A DNA stretch of 38,298 nucleotides, from the NCBI RefSeq assembly GCF_016743215.1, contig NZ_VRZC01000017.1, forward strand, positions 1 to 38,298, in the 5' to 3' direction. The notes under the pieces were generated by a model. It was given only the letters and a program-made list of their open reading frames with translations. It did no database searches and was not told where the DNA came from. Below, piece by piece: positions 25,107 to 33,905 of the stretch. Positions within the stretch are counted from its first letter, which is position 1, and each line of letters starts with the position of its first letter. This stretch comes from Geminocystis sp. GBBB08 (GTDB taxonomy: Bacteria > Cyanobacteriota > Cyanobacteriia > Cyanobacteriales > Cyanobacteriaceae). Position numbers and translations under genes: made by a program.

Positions 25107-27029
25107 CTAATTATTAAACATCGAATTAATCATATCCTGATAATGGCTTATTATGACAGGACGTTTAATTTTTAGAGTTTGGGTCATCATACCATTATCC
25201 AGAGAAAAAGGCTCTAATATTAGGTTAAAAACGGCTATACGGTCATCGGGACGGTATCCTGCTCTATTTTTGACCTCACGATTTAACTCTTGTTTATAAA
25301 GGCTTATAACTTCTTTAGAGTAAAGATCACTGTTTTCAATGATTTCTCTGGTAGCAGTATGATCAGGAAATGTTAAACTAGGATTTTGAGATAATGCCCA
25401 TTTTTGCAAAGCATCGAGATTTGGTACAATTAACGCTCCTAAATATTTTTGATCTTGTCCTACCACTATAATCTGATCAATATAAGGACTGCGTACACAA
25501 GCATCTTCAAGAGGTTGCGGTTCGATGTTTTCACCGTTACTTAAAACGATGGTATCTTTAGCTCTTCCTGTAATTACTAAGTCATTGTCTGGTGTTACCC
25601 AACCAAGATCACCACTATCAAACCACCCTTCACTATCAATAGCCTTAGCAGTTGCTTCTGGATTTTTATAATAACCTTGCATTACTTGAGTGCCTCGAAT
25701 ACAAACTAAGCCAATTTCACCTTGAGGAAGAGATTGTTTGGTTTCTAAATCAATAATTTTAATTTCAGTTTCTGGTATTGGTTGCCCTGATGCACCAACA
25801 ATATTACGATCGAATCTTCGGGCATTGGTGACAGGGGAAGTTTCTGTTAAGCCATAACCAACGATGAGGGAAATACCGACAATTTGAAAAAAGTTATCAA
25901 TATGTTTTGCTAATGATCCACCACCACTAATCCAAGTTTTAACACAACCGCCAACGCCGTCTCGTATTTTTTGATACACCAATTTATCTCCCAATTTATG
26001 CAAGGGGAATAAAAATAATGCAGTAATTTGAGCGATAATTTTTTCTATGGCACTAGGGTTTAAATTTTCGAGGGTTAAACCTTTAGAAATCCGTGTTGCT
26101 TCCAGATATTTTTCTGATGCCCAAAGAAAGAAGAAGACGATTTTTTGTTGATTTTTACTACTATCTCGGAATTGTTTTTGCACTCCTTCATAAATTGACT
26201 CCCATAAACGAGGCACTCCCACCATAAAATGAGGTCGATATTCTTTCAAATCTCCTTTAAAATAGCGAATATTAGTGTAAATTAAGGTTGTGCCTCTGGA
26301 TAATAAGAAATACTCCGCCGCCCTTTCGTAAGAGTGCCAACTTGGTAATATACTTAAAATGCGATCGCCGGGTAATGGTTTTATCACGGTTTCTAAATAA
26401 CGCACTTGATGCAATAAATTACCATGGGTTAACATTACTCCTTTCGGTTGTCCCGTTGTACCTGATGTGTAAATTAACGTAGCCAAATCATCGGGAGTTT
26501 TCGATACGGGAGTGAAGGTATGATTTTCTCCTAATGCCATAAATTGCCCAAAATTGTAGATAGGTTGAGACAATTCAACTTCTATAGCTTCATCAGATAA
26601 TAAAATGATTGATTTTAGGTTAAATTTGCTCAATTCTGGCTGTAATTTTTTAAGAGTAGCTAAATTTTCAATAACCAGAACAACACTATCACTATGACTT
26701 AAAATGTATAATAATTCTTCTCGATGGGCTTGGGATGATCGAACAGCATCAACACAACCATTACGAATTATACCTTGATCTGCTATTAACCAACGGGGGC
26801 TATTATCAGAAAATAAAGCGATTTTTTCCACTGATTCAATACCTAAGAATTGTAAAGCAGCAGCGAATTGTTTAATTTTTTTGTCAACTTCTCGATAATT
26901 TAACTCTACTGGAACTTGACTATGAGGATCAGATAAAGCGATAATGTCACCAAATTGAGAAACGACTAAATCCCACATTTCACCAAGGGAATTAAGCTGA
27001 AAATATTGAGAATTATTAACTGGATTCAT
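25107..27029 (-). CDS. aas: Long-chain acyl-ACP/acyl-CoA synthetase (Aas type)
   Basis: The 640-residue AMP-forming ligase activates free fatty acids; the cyanobacterial enzyme (Slr1609 type) is an acyl-ACP synthetase that recycles fatty acids released from membrane lipids. Visible are the P-loop-like motif T-L-I-Y-T-S-G-T-T-G-Q-P-K-G-V-M-L-T-H-G (185-203), L-P-S-W-H-S-Y-E-R, I-V-G-Y-G-L-T-E-T-S-P-V (adenylate-binding), G-W-F-D-S-G-D-L-G, and G-R-A-K-D-T-I-V-L-S-N-G-E-N-I-E-P with the hinge. Length matches the long-chain group with its insertion after the S-W-H-S-Y-E-R motif. Aas and FadD-type CoA ligases share these motifs; the ACP preference is from family knowledge. It is transcribed away from coaD, with a 210 bp divergent gap. 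Confidence 0.9.
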   Translation of the reverse strand: MNPVNNSQYFQLNSLGEMWDLVVSQFGDIIALSDPHSQVPVELNYREVDKKIKQFAAALQFLGIESVEKIALFSDNSPRWLIADQGIIRNGCVDAVRSSQAHREELLYILSHSDSVVLVIENLATLKKLQPELSKFNLKSIILLSDEAIEVELSQPIYNFGQFMALGENHTFTPVSKTPDDLATLIYTSGTTGQPKGVMLTHGNLLHQVRYLETVIKPLPGDRILSILPSWHSYERAAEYFLLSRGTTLIYTNIRYFKGDLKEYRPHFMVGVPRLWESIYEGVQKQFRDSSKNQQKIVFFFLWASEKYLEATRISKGLTLENLNPSAIEKIIAQITALFLFPLHKLGDKLVYQKIRDGVGGCVKTWISGGGSLAKHIDNFFQIVGISLIVGYGLTETSPVTNARRFDRNIVGASGQPIPETEIKIIDLETKQSLPQGEIGLVCIRGTQVMQGYYKNPEATAKAIDSEGWFDSGDLGWVTPDNDLVITGRAKDTIVLSNGENIEPQPLEDACVRSPYIDQIIVVGQDQKYLGALIVPNLDALQKWALSQNPSLTFPDHTATREIIENSDLYSKEVISLYKQELNREVKNRAGYRPDDRIAVFNLILEPFSLDNGMMTQTLKIKRPVIISHYQDMINSMFNN

Positions 27030-27239
27030 AATTTAAACTTTTTTTTCTATGGTTTCGTTTTTATCATAAACCGTTGCTTCTTGTTTCTTGAGGATAACTA
27101 GGCAAGATAGACAATTGGCACAAAGCAATTAACAATTAGAAATTAGTAATTAGTCATAAACCTGAGTTCGATGAAAAAAACCTAAAAAATAAGGCTTTGA
27201 TATTCTTTTCTTTTTTTCCCTAAACAATTTTTTAAACCA

Positions 27240-27719
27240 ATGATTGCAATTTATCCCGGCAGTTTTGATCCTATCACCCTCGGACATCTTGATTTAATTG
27301 AGCGCAGTAGTATTTTATTTGAGAAAGTCATTGTTGCTGTCTTAAAAAACCCCCATAAACAACCCTTTTTCACCGTGGAAAAAAGAGTGCAACAAATAAA
27401 AAAATGTACCCAAAATATTAAAAATGTCGAAGTCGATAGTTTTACGGGTTTAACCATCGAATATGCCAAAATGAAACAGGCAGGAGTATTATTAAGAGGT
27501 TTAAGGGTAATGTCTGATTTTGAGCAAGAGCTACAAATGGCTCACATAAACAAGACTTTAGAGCCGAACATTGAAACTATTTTTTTAGCCACAAATACCG
27601 AACTTAGTTTTATTAGTAGTAGTGTTGTCAAAGAAATTGCTAAATTGGGAGGTGCGATCGATCATCTTGTAACCTCTGATATTGCTAAAGATTTATTTTC
27701 CGCAATGAATGGAGGATGA
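27240..27719 (+). CDS. coaD: Phosphopantetheine adenylyltransferase
   Basis: The 159-residue product is CoaD, which transfers AMP from ATP to 4'-phosphopantetheine, the fourth step of coenzyme A synthesis. The nucleotidyltransferase motif [16 protein letters not shown] (about 4-19, with T-x-G-H) is intact, as are [17 protein letters not shown], which holds the adenine and pantetheine pocket, and the [10 protein letters not shown] motif (about 124-133). Length is normal for bacterial CoaD. The product supplies CoA and, through ACP priming, the partner of the acyl-ACP synthetase encoded divergently next door. A miniature element (27780-27910) lies in the gap before argJ. Confidence 0.96.
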   Translation: MIAIYPGSFDPITLGHLDLIERSSILFEKVIVAVLKNPHKQPFFTVEKRVQQIKKCTQNIKNVEVDSFTGLTIEYAKMKQAGVLLRGLRVMSDFEQELQMAHINKTLEPNIETIFLATNTELSFISSSVVKEIAKLGGAIDHLVTSDIAKDLFSAMNGG

Positions 27720-27779
27720 AAAGGAAAGAGAAATTGACATCCTTAAAATAACTGATTAATTTTTAGCTAAAATAATGGC

Positions 27780-27910
27780 TATAGCAATCCTATGGTAGAT
27801 TTTTAGAGGTGTTAGCTATCAGCTTTCAGTGGTCAGTTTTAAGGTATAGTAAGATTTACAGATTTATTTTTTAATCTTTAATTCTTCACGAATGATTTAC
27901 GATTGCTATA
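27780..27910. mobile_element. MITE copy 3 (TATAGCAATCCTA family)
   Basis: The left end TATAGCAATCCTA and the inverse of the right end, TATAGCAATCGTA, differ at one of 13 positions; length 131 bp. The inner right end (TTCACGAATGATTTACGATTGC) resembles that of copy 2 at 3230-3255. There is no ORF. It fills much of the 322 bp coaD-argJ spacer. Confidence 0.72.
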
Positions 27911-28041
27911 TTCATTCTTATTTTTAAGTCATTTTTTTCCTTTTCTTCTTTATGCTTTTGATAACTGTTCATCATTAACTATTCATCTGATCACCATTCA
28001 CTTTTAATTATTCATTGTTAATTATTTATTATTAGTTATTT

Positions 28042-29283
28042 ATGTCTGACTGGAAAGTAATTGAAGGAGGTGTTACCGCACCTAAAGGCTTTAAATCTTC
28101 AGGTATTACTGCCGGGTTAAAAGCCTCTAAAAGTCCTGATTTATCCCTAATTTTCTCGGAAACTGATGCCATTGCCGCCGGAGTATTTACTACTTCTGAA
28201 GTTCGTGCCGCTTGTGTTGATTATTGTCGCCAAAAGTTACAAAAAAAATCTAGTGCTAGGGCAATTATTTGTAACTCAGGACAAGCTAACGCTGCTACAG
28301 GTGAACAAGGTTGGCAAGATGCTTTAGACACTGCCAGTGCTTTAGCTAAGGAGTTGAATATCGATGCCGACTCTATTTTACTCGCTTCTACGGGGGTAAT
28401 CGGACAACGCATCAAAATGGATATATTGGTTAATGCTATACCTCAATTAGTAGCCGAATTGTCGGAAAATGGCGGAGAAGCTACTGCAAAAGCAATTATT
28501 ACCACTGATTTGGTAACTAAATCTATCGCCCTTGAAACTACTATTGACGATCGCCCAGTTCGCATTGGTGGTATTTCTAAAGGTTCAGGTATGATTCATC
28601 CTAATATGGCTACTATGCTTGGCTTTATCACCTGTGATGCGGCGGTTTCTACCCAACTTTGGCAACAAATGTTAAAACGGGCAACGGATAAAAGTTTTAA
28701 TCAAATTACTGTTGACGGTGATACTAGCACTAATGATAGTTTAATTGCCCTTGCTAATGGTCAATCTCGCACTCCTGCCATTACTAGCCTAGATGAAAAT
28801 GGTCAAAAATTAGAAGGGATGCTTACGGAAGTATGTCAATATTTAGCTAAGGCGATCGCCCGAGATGGTGAAGGTGCAACTTGTTTGATTGAAGTAGAAG
28901 TTCAAGGAGCGACAGATGAAACATCAGCTCGTCAAATTGCTAAAACCATTGTCGGATCATCTTTGGTCAAATCCGCTATCTTTGGAAGAGATCCTAATTG
29001 GGGAAGAATTGCTGCCGCCGCTGGTAGAGCTGGTGTACCATTTAATCAAGATGATTTGATGATTAAACTTGGTGACTTTTTGTTGATGGAAAGAGGACAA
29101 CCTCAAAATTTCGATCGCCAAGGAGCTAGTAACTATCTCAAACAAGCCGCTGCCGGAGAATATTTAAAAACCGATACTGTAGTGATTTCTGTATCTGTGG
29201 GTAACGGTTCAGGTATTGGTAAGGCTTGGGGTTGTGATTTAAGTTACGATTACGTTAAAATTAATGCTGAATACACAACTTAG
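28042..29283 (+). CDS. argJ: Bifunctional ornithine acetyltransferase/N-acetylglutamate synthase
   Basis: The 413-residue product is ArgJ, which moves the acetyl group from N-acetylornithine to glutamate (and in bifunctional forms also makes N-acetylglutamate from acetyl-CoA), driving the cyclic arginine pathway. The precursor cuts itself at K-G-S-G-M-I-H-P-N-M-A/T-M-L-G-F, here between Ala-190 and Thr-191, giving alpha and beta chains with Thr-191 as nucleophile. Other marks are C-N-S-G-Q-A-N-A-A-T-G, the oxyanion pair S-T-G-V-I-G, and D-P-N-W-G-R-I near residue 320. Length is normal. Whether it is mono- or bifunctional cannot be read off. It is a single gene, preceded by a miniature element and an AT-rich leader. 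Confidence 0.95.
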   Translation: MSDWKVIEGGVTAPKGFKSSGITAGLKASKSPDLSLIFSETDAIAAGVFTTSEVRAACVDYCRQKLQKKSSARAIICNSGQANAATGEQGWQDALDTASALAKELNIDADSILLASTGVIGQRIKMDILVNAIPQLVAELSENGGEATAKAIITTDLVTKSIALETTIDDRPVRIGGISKGSGMIHPNMATMLGFITCDAAVSTQLWQQMLKRATDKSFNQITVDGDTSTNDSLIALANGQSRTPAITSLDENGQKLEGMLTEVCQYLAKAIARDGEGATCLIEVEVQGATDETSARQIAKTIVGSSLVKSAIFGRDPNWGRIAAAAGRAGVPFNQDDLMIKLGDFLLMERGQPQNFDRQGASNYLKQAAAGEYLKTDTVVISVSVGNGSGIGKAWGCDLSYDYVKINAEYTT

Positions 29284-29636
29284 AAAAGACAATAACTATC
29301 TTAAGAGTTCGAGATAAAATTTTAATAAGGGGAAGTAATAGGTAATGGGTAAAAGATAAAGATTTGAAAAATTGATATTAACTATATGAAAATCAGATTA
29401 TGCAAATTAATAAATAAATCCTAGTTTTACTCCCAAAATTTTCTTTTAATTCCTCTCAAATTCCTATTATTCAAAGATTCTTACAGTTCACTCAGGTTGT
29501 ATTTGGTTTGAATTTATAAACAAAGAAGTGCCTTTTAAAAAGGGGATAAAATATATTTCTAGTAACTAGAATATGGTAAAAAAAAATCAATTACTGATAG
29601 GATTATTTTTATAACTAAATCATTTAATTAATAATT
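29284..29636. other. AT-rich spacer between argJ and the DUF2854-type gene
   Basis: I see no ORF, clear hairpin or named repeat in these 353 bases. They hold only AT-rich, weakly repetitive sequence. Confidence 0.5.
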
Positions 29637-30179
29637 ATGTGGCGTAAAATTCCTTTAGCATTAGTAGGTTTAACCATTGGTTTCATTTTGACAGTAACAG
29701 GATTTATTGCCTATGGCATTGGTAACTCAACTTTAAATTTAGCTGGTTTTTTCTATGGAATACCTTTATTATTAGGAGGTTTGGCACTAAAAGCCGCAGA
29801 GTTAAAACCAATTCCTTTTGCTGAAGAAACTTCTCCGGAAGTTATCGTTTTAAGAAAAGAAAAAGCAACTGATACTCAAAATCAATTACGCAATGATGTA
29901 ACTCGTTATCGGTACGGACAAGAAGCTCATTTAGATGAAGCATTACAGCGTCTTGGTTTAAGCCCCACTGATGATGAAAGACCTATCTTAACTAAAATAA
30001 AAGAAGCAAATATTAATAATAATTATGCCCTAATTTTATATTTTGATTCCCCTCTTATTAGTTTTGAAATTTGGCAAGAAAAACAGGAAAAAATTACTAA
30101 GTTTTTTGGACCTGGTATTACGGCAGAAGTTTCTCAAACCGAAAATAATGAAGTTGAATTAGCTTTAATTTCCGTGTAA
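29637..30179 (+). CDS. DUF2854-type membrane protein
   Basis: The 180-residue product has two membrane helices near the N-terminus, I-P-L-A-L-V-G-L-T-I-G-F-I-L-T-V-T-G-F-I-A-Y-G (about 5-27) and A-G-F-F-Y-G-I-P-L-L-L-G-G-L-A-L-K-A-A-E-L (about 35-56). A soluble domain follows that starts with V-I-V-L-R-K-E-K-A-T-x-T-Q-N-Q-L and D-V-T-R-Y-R-Y-G-Q-E-A-H-L-D-E-A-L. This is the layout of the DUF2854 family, conserved in cyanobacteria and plant plastids, whose role is unknown. It has no signal-peptide cleavage site, so the first helix is probably retained. It is a lone gene between argJ and a palindrome-rich spacer. Confidence 0.78.
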   Translation: MWRKIPLALVGLTIGFILTVTGFIAYGIGNSTLNLAGFFYGIPLLLGGLALKAAELKPIPFAEETSPEVIVLRKEKATDTQNQLRNDVTRYRYGQEAHLDEALQRLGLSPTDDERPILTKIKEANINNNYALILYFDSPLISFEIWQEKQEKITKFFGPGITAEVSQTENNEVELALISV

Positions 30180-30214
30180 AAATAGTTAATAGGTATAGTT
30201 AATTCAATTAAGAT

Positions 30215-30300
30215 TGAGACAAATTTAAAAACTTTGTAGGGGGGGCATTGCCCACCATTAGATACTTTGCGATAATTAATAGTCATACAAAACTGTCTCA
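30215..30300. mobile_element. Small inverted-repeat element with nested hairpin
   Basis: TGAGACA (30215-30221) and TGTCTCA (30294-30300) bound 86 bp. Inside is GTAGGGGGGGCATTGCCCACC (30237-30257), related to the hairpin at 2269-2285. There is no ORF. A palindrome, AAGGGGTTTAAACCCCTT (30362-30379), follows 60 bp further on. Confidence 0.45.
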
Positions 30301-30360
30301 TTATTATTTAAAATGACTATAAGTGGTGGAATAGGCATCTATCTTGCCCGTAATTCCTAA

Positions 30361-30380
30361 GAAGGGGTTTAAACCCCTTG
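30361..30380. repeat. Dispersed 20-base palindrome, third copy
   Basis: GAAGGGGTTTAAACCCCTTG is identical to the copy at 3185-3204 except for its first base. Confidence 0.8.
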
Positions 30381-30424
30381 CTCATTAATCATTCCTCATT
30401 ATTGATCTCTAATTATTTGAAGTT

Positions 30425-32068
30425 TTAATCAATATCTAAAACTAATTTATCTAAACCTAACTTTTTACTATCAACTAATTCCCCATAAAATAGATATAAA
30501 ATATCTTTAGGTTGCGGATTACCACGAGATGAACCCTTTGCACCCATAGCAATAATAATACCACAATAACCATCAAATTTAGCAACATCTTCTTGCCATT
30601 TTTTTAATTGTCGGCTAAAATTATTGTTTTCATCATCCTGTGCAATTTGGGAAAAAATATATAAATTTTCTTCTTGAGTTTGTAAAACACCTAAAGAATA
30701 ATTTATTTCGTCATAAGGATCATAACCTTGATTAAAAGTGATATTAACAACTCCTTCTTCTTCTATTAATTCTTCTATAATTAATTGGGCTTTTGGTCGA
30801 GTTGTTTGTAAAATAATAACAGGAAAAAATGATTTTGAGGCTTTATTTTTGATTTTTTCTAAGGTTTTTACAGGAATATTACTATAAGATTTATCTTGGA
30901 TAAAATTAAATAATTGATACTCCATTTTACTTAAAGAAACTAAAGTACCTTCTGGAATTAAAGTATCATTAATTTCTGGTGAATCGTCATCATCAAAGTC
31001 AAAGTCAAAATCATCGTCATCATCGCCGAAAAGTTCACTCAATTCCTTTGTCAATTCAGGAATAGTGGATACATTGATTTTTAACCATAAATCATCAAAA
31101 GGTACATTTAAAGTATAGTCTCGACTAATTAACTCTATCTCTTCTTCTAATAATTCGTCTTCACATTCTCGATGAAATCTACCAAATGCTTGTAATGCTA
31201 AGTAAATCGGGTAAACTTCTTCCTCTTCTTTCAGAGGTCTAATACCTTCGTAAGGGTGAATACTTCCAAAAACCGCAGTAGCTTTATTTTCTGACAATTC
31301 TTTAGAGTTAAAAGACAAATTTTCTTCCTCTTCTTCAGAAAAATTAACAAACCAACAATCTTGTTGCAAAAATATAGCTTCTAATTCCGCTTCGTCGGCA
31401 GAATCACCTATTTCGATGACTTGTTGACGAAATTTTTTCAGAGAATCTAAAGAACGGTATAAAATTACACCAAATTCTTGTCCTAACATCCCCATGACAC
31501 AAGCATAAAGACTGTCAATATTCCAGTGATTAATGTCGATTTTGATAATTTCTTCTTCTGATAGGGAATTCCAAGGTTGTTGCTCCCAAATTTCGGATAA
31601 AGCTATTTTGTTTAAAGCGTCTAATAATTCAGGCTCAATATTCCCTGTTATGACAGAATTTATGCTTTGAAAATTTTGCCACAATTCATCTAAAAGAGGC
31701 AATTCTGGTTGATAATCAACAATAATATCTAAACCCTGTAAAGCTCCACGCAAAAAAAACTGTAACTCTCTATCTTTTACCACAATTTTTTTTGGACGAG
31801 CAGGTTGGGCAGGATTATGAGGGTTTTCGATAGCTTTTAATAACGTCCTTACCATTATTTCTGGACCAGTTTGACATTGTATCACGTCCATAGATCTCAC
31901 AAAACCTTCTGTACCATCTACCCAAAGAATACATTCTCCATTATCGACTAAATTGGGATCAAGATTTTCCATCATGCCTATAATAGAACGGCGATCGCCT
32001 TCCCACACATGAGGTATTTGAGGAATACGTTTTAGTCTGTGTTTTGTGGTTTCTGGTAAAGAAGTCAT
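30425..32068 (-). CDS. Large acidic cyanobacterial protein of unknown function
   Basis: This 547-residue protein is not assigned to a function; it looks like a cyanobacteria-specific family (possibly the one called DUF6930, not certain). The N-terminus has R-L-K-R-I-P-Q-I-P-H-V-W-E-G-D-R-R and L-W-V-D-G-x-E-G-F-V-R-S-M-D-V, followed by V-R-T-L-L-x-A-I-E-x-P, A-R-P-K-K-I-V-V-K-D-R-E-L-Q-F-F-L-R-G-A-L. A Glu/Asp-rich middle contains D-D-D-D-D-F-D-F-D-F-D-D-D-D (about 353-366), and the C-terminal part is globular (P-V-I-I-L-Q-T-T-R-P-K-A). There are no membrane segments or signal peptide, so it is probably cytosolic. It lies between cimA (upstream) and a palindrome-rich spacer. A period-21 repeat lies just before its start. 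Confidence 0.8.
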   Translation of the reverse strand: MTSLPETTKHRLKRIPQIPHVWEGDRRSIIGMMENLDPNLVDNGECILWVDGTEGFVRSMDVIQCQTGPEIMVRTLLKAIENPHNPAQPARPKKIVVKDRELQFFLRGALQGLDIIVDYQPELPLLDELWQNFQSINSVITGNIEPELLDALNKIALSEIWEQQPWNSLSEEEIIKIDINHWNIDSLYACVMGMLGQEFGVILYRSLDSLKKFRQQVIEIGDSADEAELEAIFLQQDCWFVNFSEEEEENLSFNSKELSENKATAVFGSIHPYEGIRPLKEEEEVYPIYLALQAFGRFHRECEDELLEEEIELISRDYTLNVPFDDLWLKINVSTIPELTKELSELFGDDDDDFDFDFDDDDSPEINDTLIPEGTLVSLSKMEYQLFNFIQDKSYSNIPVKTLEKIKNKASKSFFPVIILQTTRPKAQLIIEELIEEEGVVNITFNQGYDPYDEINYSLGVLQTQEENLYIFSQIAQDDENNNFSRQLKKWQEDVAKFDGYCGIIIAMGAKGSSRGNPQPKDILYLFYGELVDSKKLGLDKLVLDID

Positions 32069-32108
32069 TTAGAAATTAAGAATTAAGTTTTAGAAATTAG
32101 GAATTAGG
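32068..32108. repeat. Period-21 direct repeat before the acidic-protein gene
   Basis: TTTAGAAATTAAGAATTAAG and TTTAGAAATTAGGAATTAGG stand 21 bases apart with two mismatches; a degenerate third copy follows to about 32130. It lies in the spacer between cimA and the next gene, just touching the latter's start codon. Confidence 0.6.
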
Positions 32109-32185
32109 TTTTAGATCTTAGGTGTTAGAAATTAAAAGTTCATAATTATCGAATAGATTACTCATTACCCATTACTCATTATTAT

Positions 32186-33823
32186 CTAACTTTTTTGTAA
32201 CAAGTCTGAAGAATTTAATTCTGCTTTACGGATTAAGATACCATATTCTATACCTTCAACCACTGCTTGATAAGAGGCATCAATTATATTAGTAGACACT
32301 CCAACTGTAGTCCATCGTTGTTCACCATTGCTAGACTCGATTAAGACTCTAGTTTTAGCAGAAGTTCCTTTAGCTCCATCAAGAATACGCACTTTATAAT
32401 CTGTTAAGTGGAATTGAGCAATTTCGGGATAAAATTTTACCAAAGCCTTACGCAAAGCCTGATCTAACGCTGAAACAGGACCATTTCCTTCGGCTACTTC
32501 TAACAATTCTTCGTCATCAACAATCACTTTTACTGTTGCTAAAGCATGAGTATGGGGAGTTTTTCCCTCTAAGGTAATATCGGAGTGTACTTGAAAACCT
32601 TTGATCTCGAATAAAGATTTTCTTTGATTTAAGGCTTCTTGTAAGAGTAAAGCAAAACTAGCTTCTGCCGCTTCAAATTGATAACCTTCACTTTCTAAGG
32701 ATTTCAGTTTTTGTAATATTTCTCGACAAGTGGGATCATCTTTATCTAATGCGATGCCCAAAGTTTTTGCTTTACTGATAATGTTACTTAATCCGGCTTG
32801 ATCTGATATAACTATCCTTCTCTCATTACCAATAGATTCAGGCTCAATATGCTCATAAGTTAAAGGATTACGAGCTACTGCTGATACATGAATACCACCT
32901 TTATGGGCAAATGCCGATCGCCCCACAAAAGGAGCATGATCATCGGGGGCAAGATTGACAATTTCGCTGATTAAACGACTATTAGGGGTTAATTTGGTTA
33001 ATTCTTGAGATTCTAGGCATTTATAGCCTAATTTTAGCTGTAAATTGGGAATTAAAGTACACAAATTAGCATTACCGCATCTTTCTCCATAACCGTTAAT
33101 TGTACCTTGTACCATAGTGACTCCTTTCAATACTGAAGCGATGGCATTAGCTACGGCAGTACCACTATCATTATGAGTGTGAATACCTAATTGTGGACTA
33201 TAAGCATCATCTAAATTAAGATCAAGTTTGGTCACTACTTCTGAGACAATTTGACTAATTTCATGGGGTAATGTACCGCCATTAGTATCACAAAAAACAA
33301 GCCACTTTGCCCCTCCTTTAATTGCCGCCTGAAGAGTTTTTAAAGCATAGCCGGGATTATTTTTATAACCATCAAACCAATGTTCTGCATCATAAATTAC
33401 TTTTCTTCCTTGCGATCGTAAATAGGAAATAGTATCTTCAATCATAGCTAAATTTTCATTGAGAGAAGTTTTTAAGCCCTCTGTAACGTGTAAATCCCAA
33501 GATTTGCCAAAAATTGTCACCCAATGGGTATTAGCGGCTAGAATCGCTTTTAACATGGGATCAGCATCAGCCGATTGATTAGGGCGACGAGTTGAACAAA
33601 AAGCCACAATGTTAGCTTGTTTTAAAGGTTGTTCTTTTAACTGCCAAAAAAATTGTACATCCTTTGGATTAGCACCAGGCCAACCGCCTTCAATAAAAGG
33701 GATACCCATATCATCTAATTTATGGGCAATTTTCAACTTATCAGCTAAAGAAAGTGAAATCCCTTCCCTTTGTGCTCCATCTCTTAAGGTGGTGTCATAT
33801 AACCAAATTTTTTGATTTTTCAT
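32186..33823 (-). CDS. cimA: (R)-citramalate synthase
   Basis: The 545-residue product is a LeuA/HMGL-type condensing enzyme of the citramalate synthase group: pyruvate plus acetyl-CoA gives (R)-citramalate, the entry to isoleucine synthesis that bypasses threonine. Marks are Y-D-T-T-L-R-D-G-A-Q-R-E-G (9-21), the metal-binding H-T-H-N-D (His-215, His-217), G-T-x-N-G-Y-G-E-R-C-G-N-A, H-K-G-G-I-H-V-S-A-V, and a C-terminal LeuA dimer/regulatory domain (about 400-540) where isoleucine feedback acts in relatives. The D-G-A-Q-R-E-G form and overall length separate it from 2-isopropylmalate synthase. It is transcribed toward the acidic-protein gene and away from the polysaccharide set. Confidence 0.93.
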   Translation of the reverse strand: MKNQKIWLYDTTLRDGAQREGISLSLADKLKIAHKLDDMGIPFIEGGWPGANPKDVQFFWQLKEQPLKQANIVAFCSTRRPNQSADADPMLKAILAANTHWVTIFGKSWDLHVTEGLKTSLNENLAMIEDTISYLRSQGRKVIYDAEHWFDGYKNNPGYALKTLQAAIKGGAKWLVFCDTNGGTLPHEISQIVSEVVTKLDLNLDDAYSPQLGIHTHNDSGTAVANAIASVLKGVTMVQGTINGYGERCGNANLCTLIPNLQLKLGYKCLESQELTKLTPNSRLISEIVNLAPDDHAPFVGRSAFAHKGGIHVSAVARNPLTYEHIEPESIGNERRIVISDQAGLSNIISKAKTLGIALDKDDPTCREILQKLKSLESEGYQFEAAEASFALLLQEALNQRKSLFEIKGFQVHSDITLEGKTPHTHALATVKVIVDDEELLEVAEGNGPVSALDQALRKALVKFYPEIAQFHLTDYKVRILDGAKGTSAKTRVLIESSNGEQRWTTVGVSTNIIDASYQAVVEGIEYGILIRKAELNSSDLLQKS

Positions 33824-33905
33824 CGCTAATTTTATCTCAATCTCACGGTATAGCTAATCTCTTTGACCATTTTAACGCATTAATTAACGCATTAATTTAG
33901 ATAAT

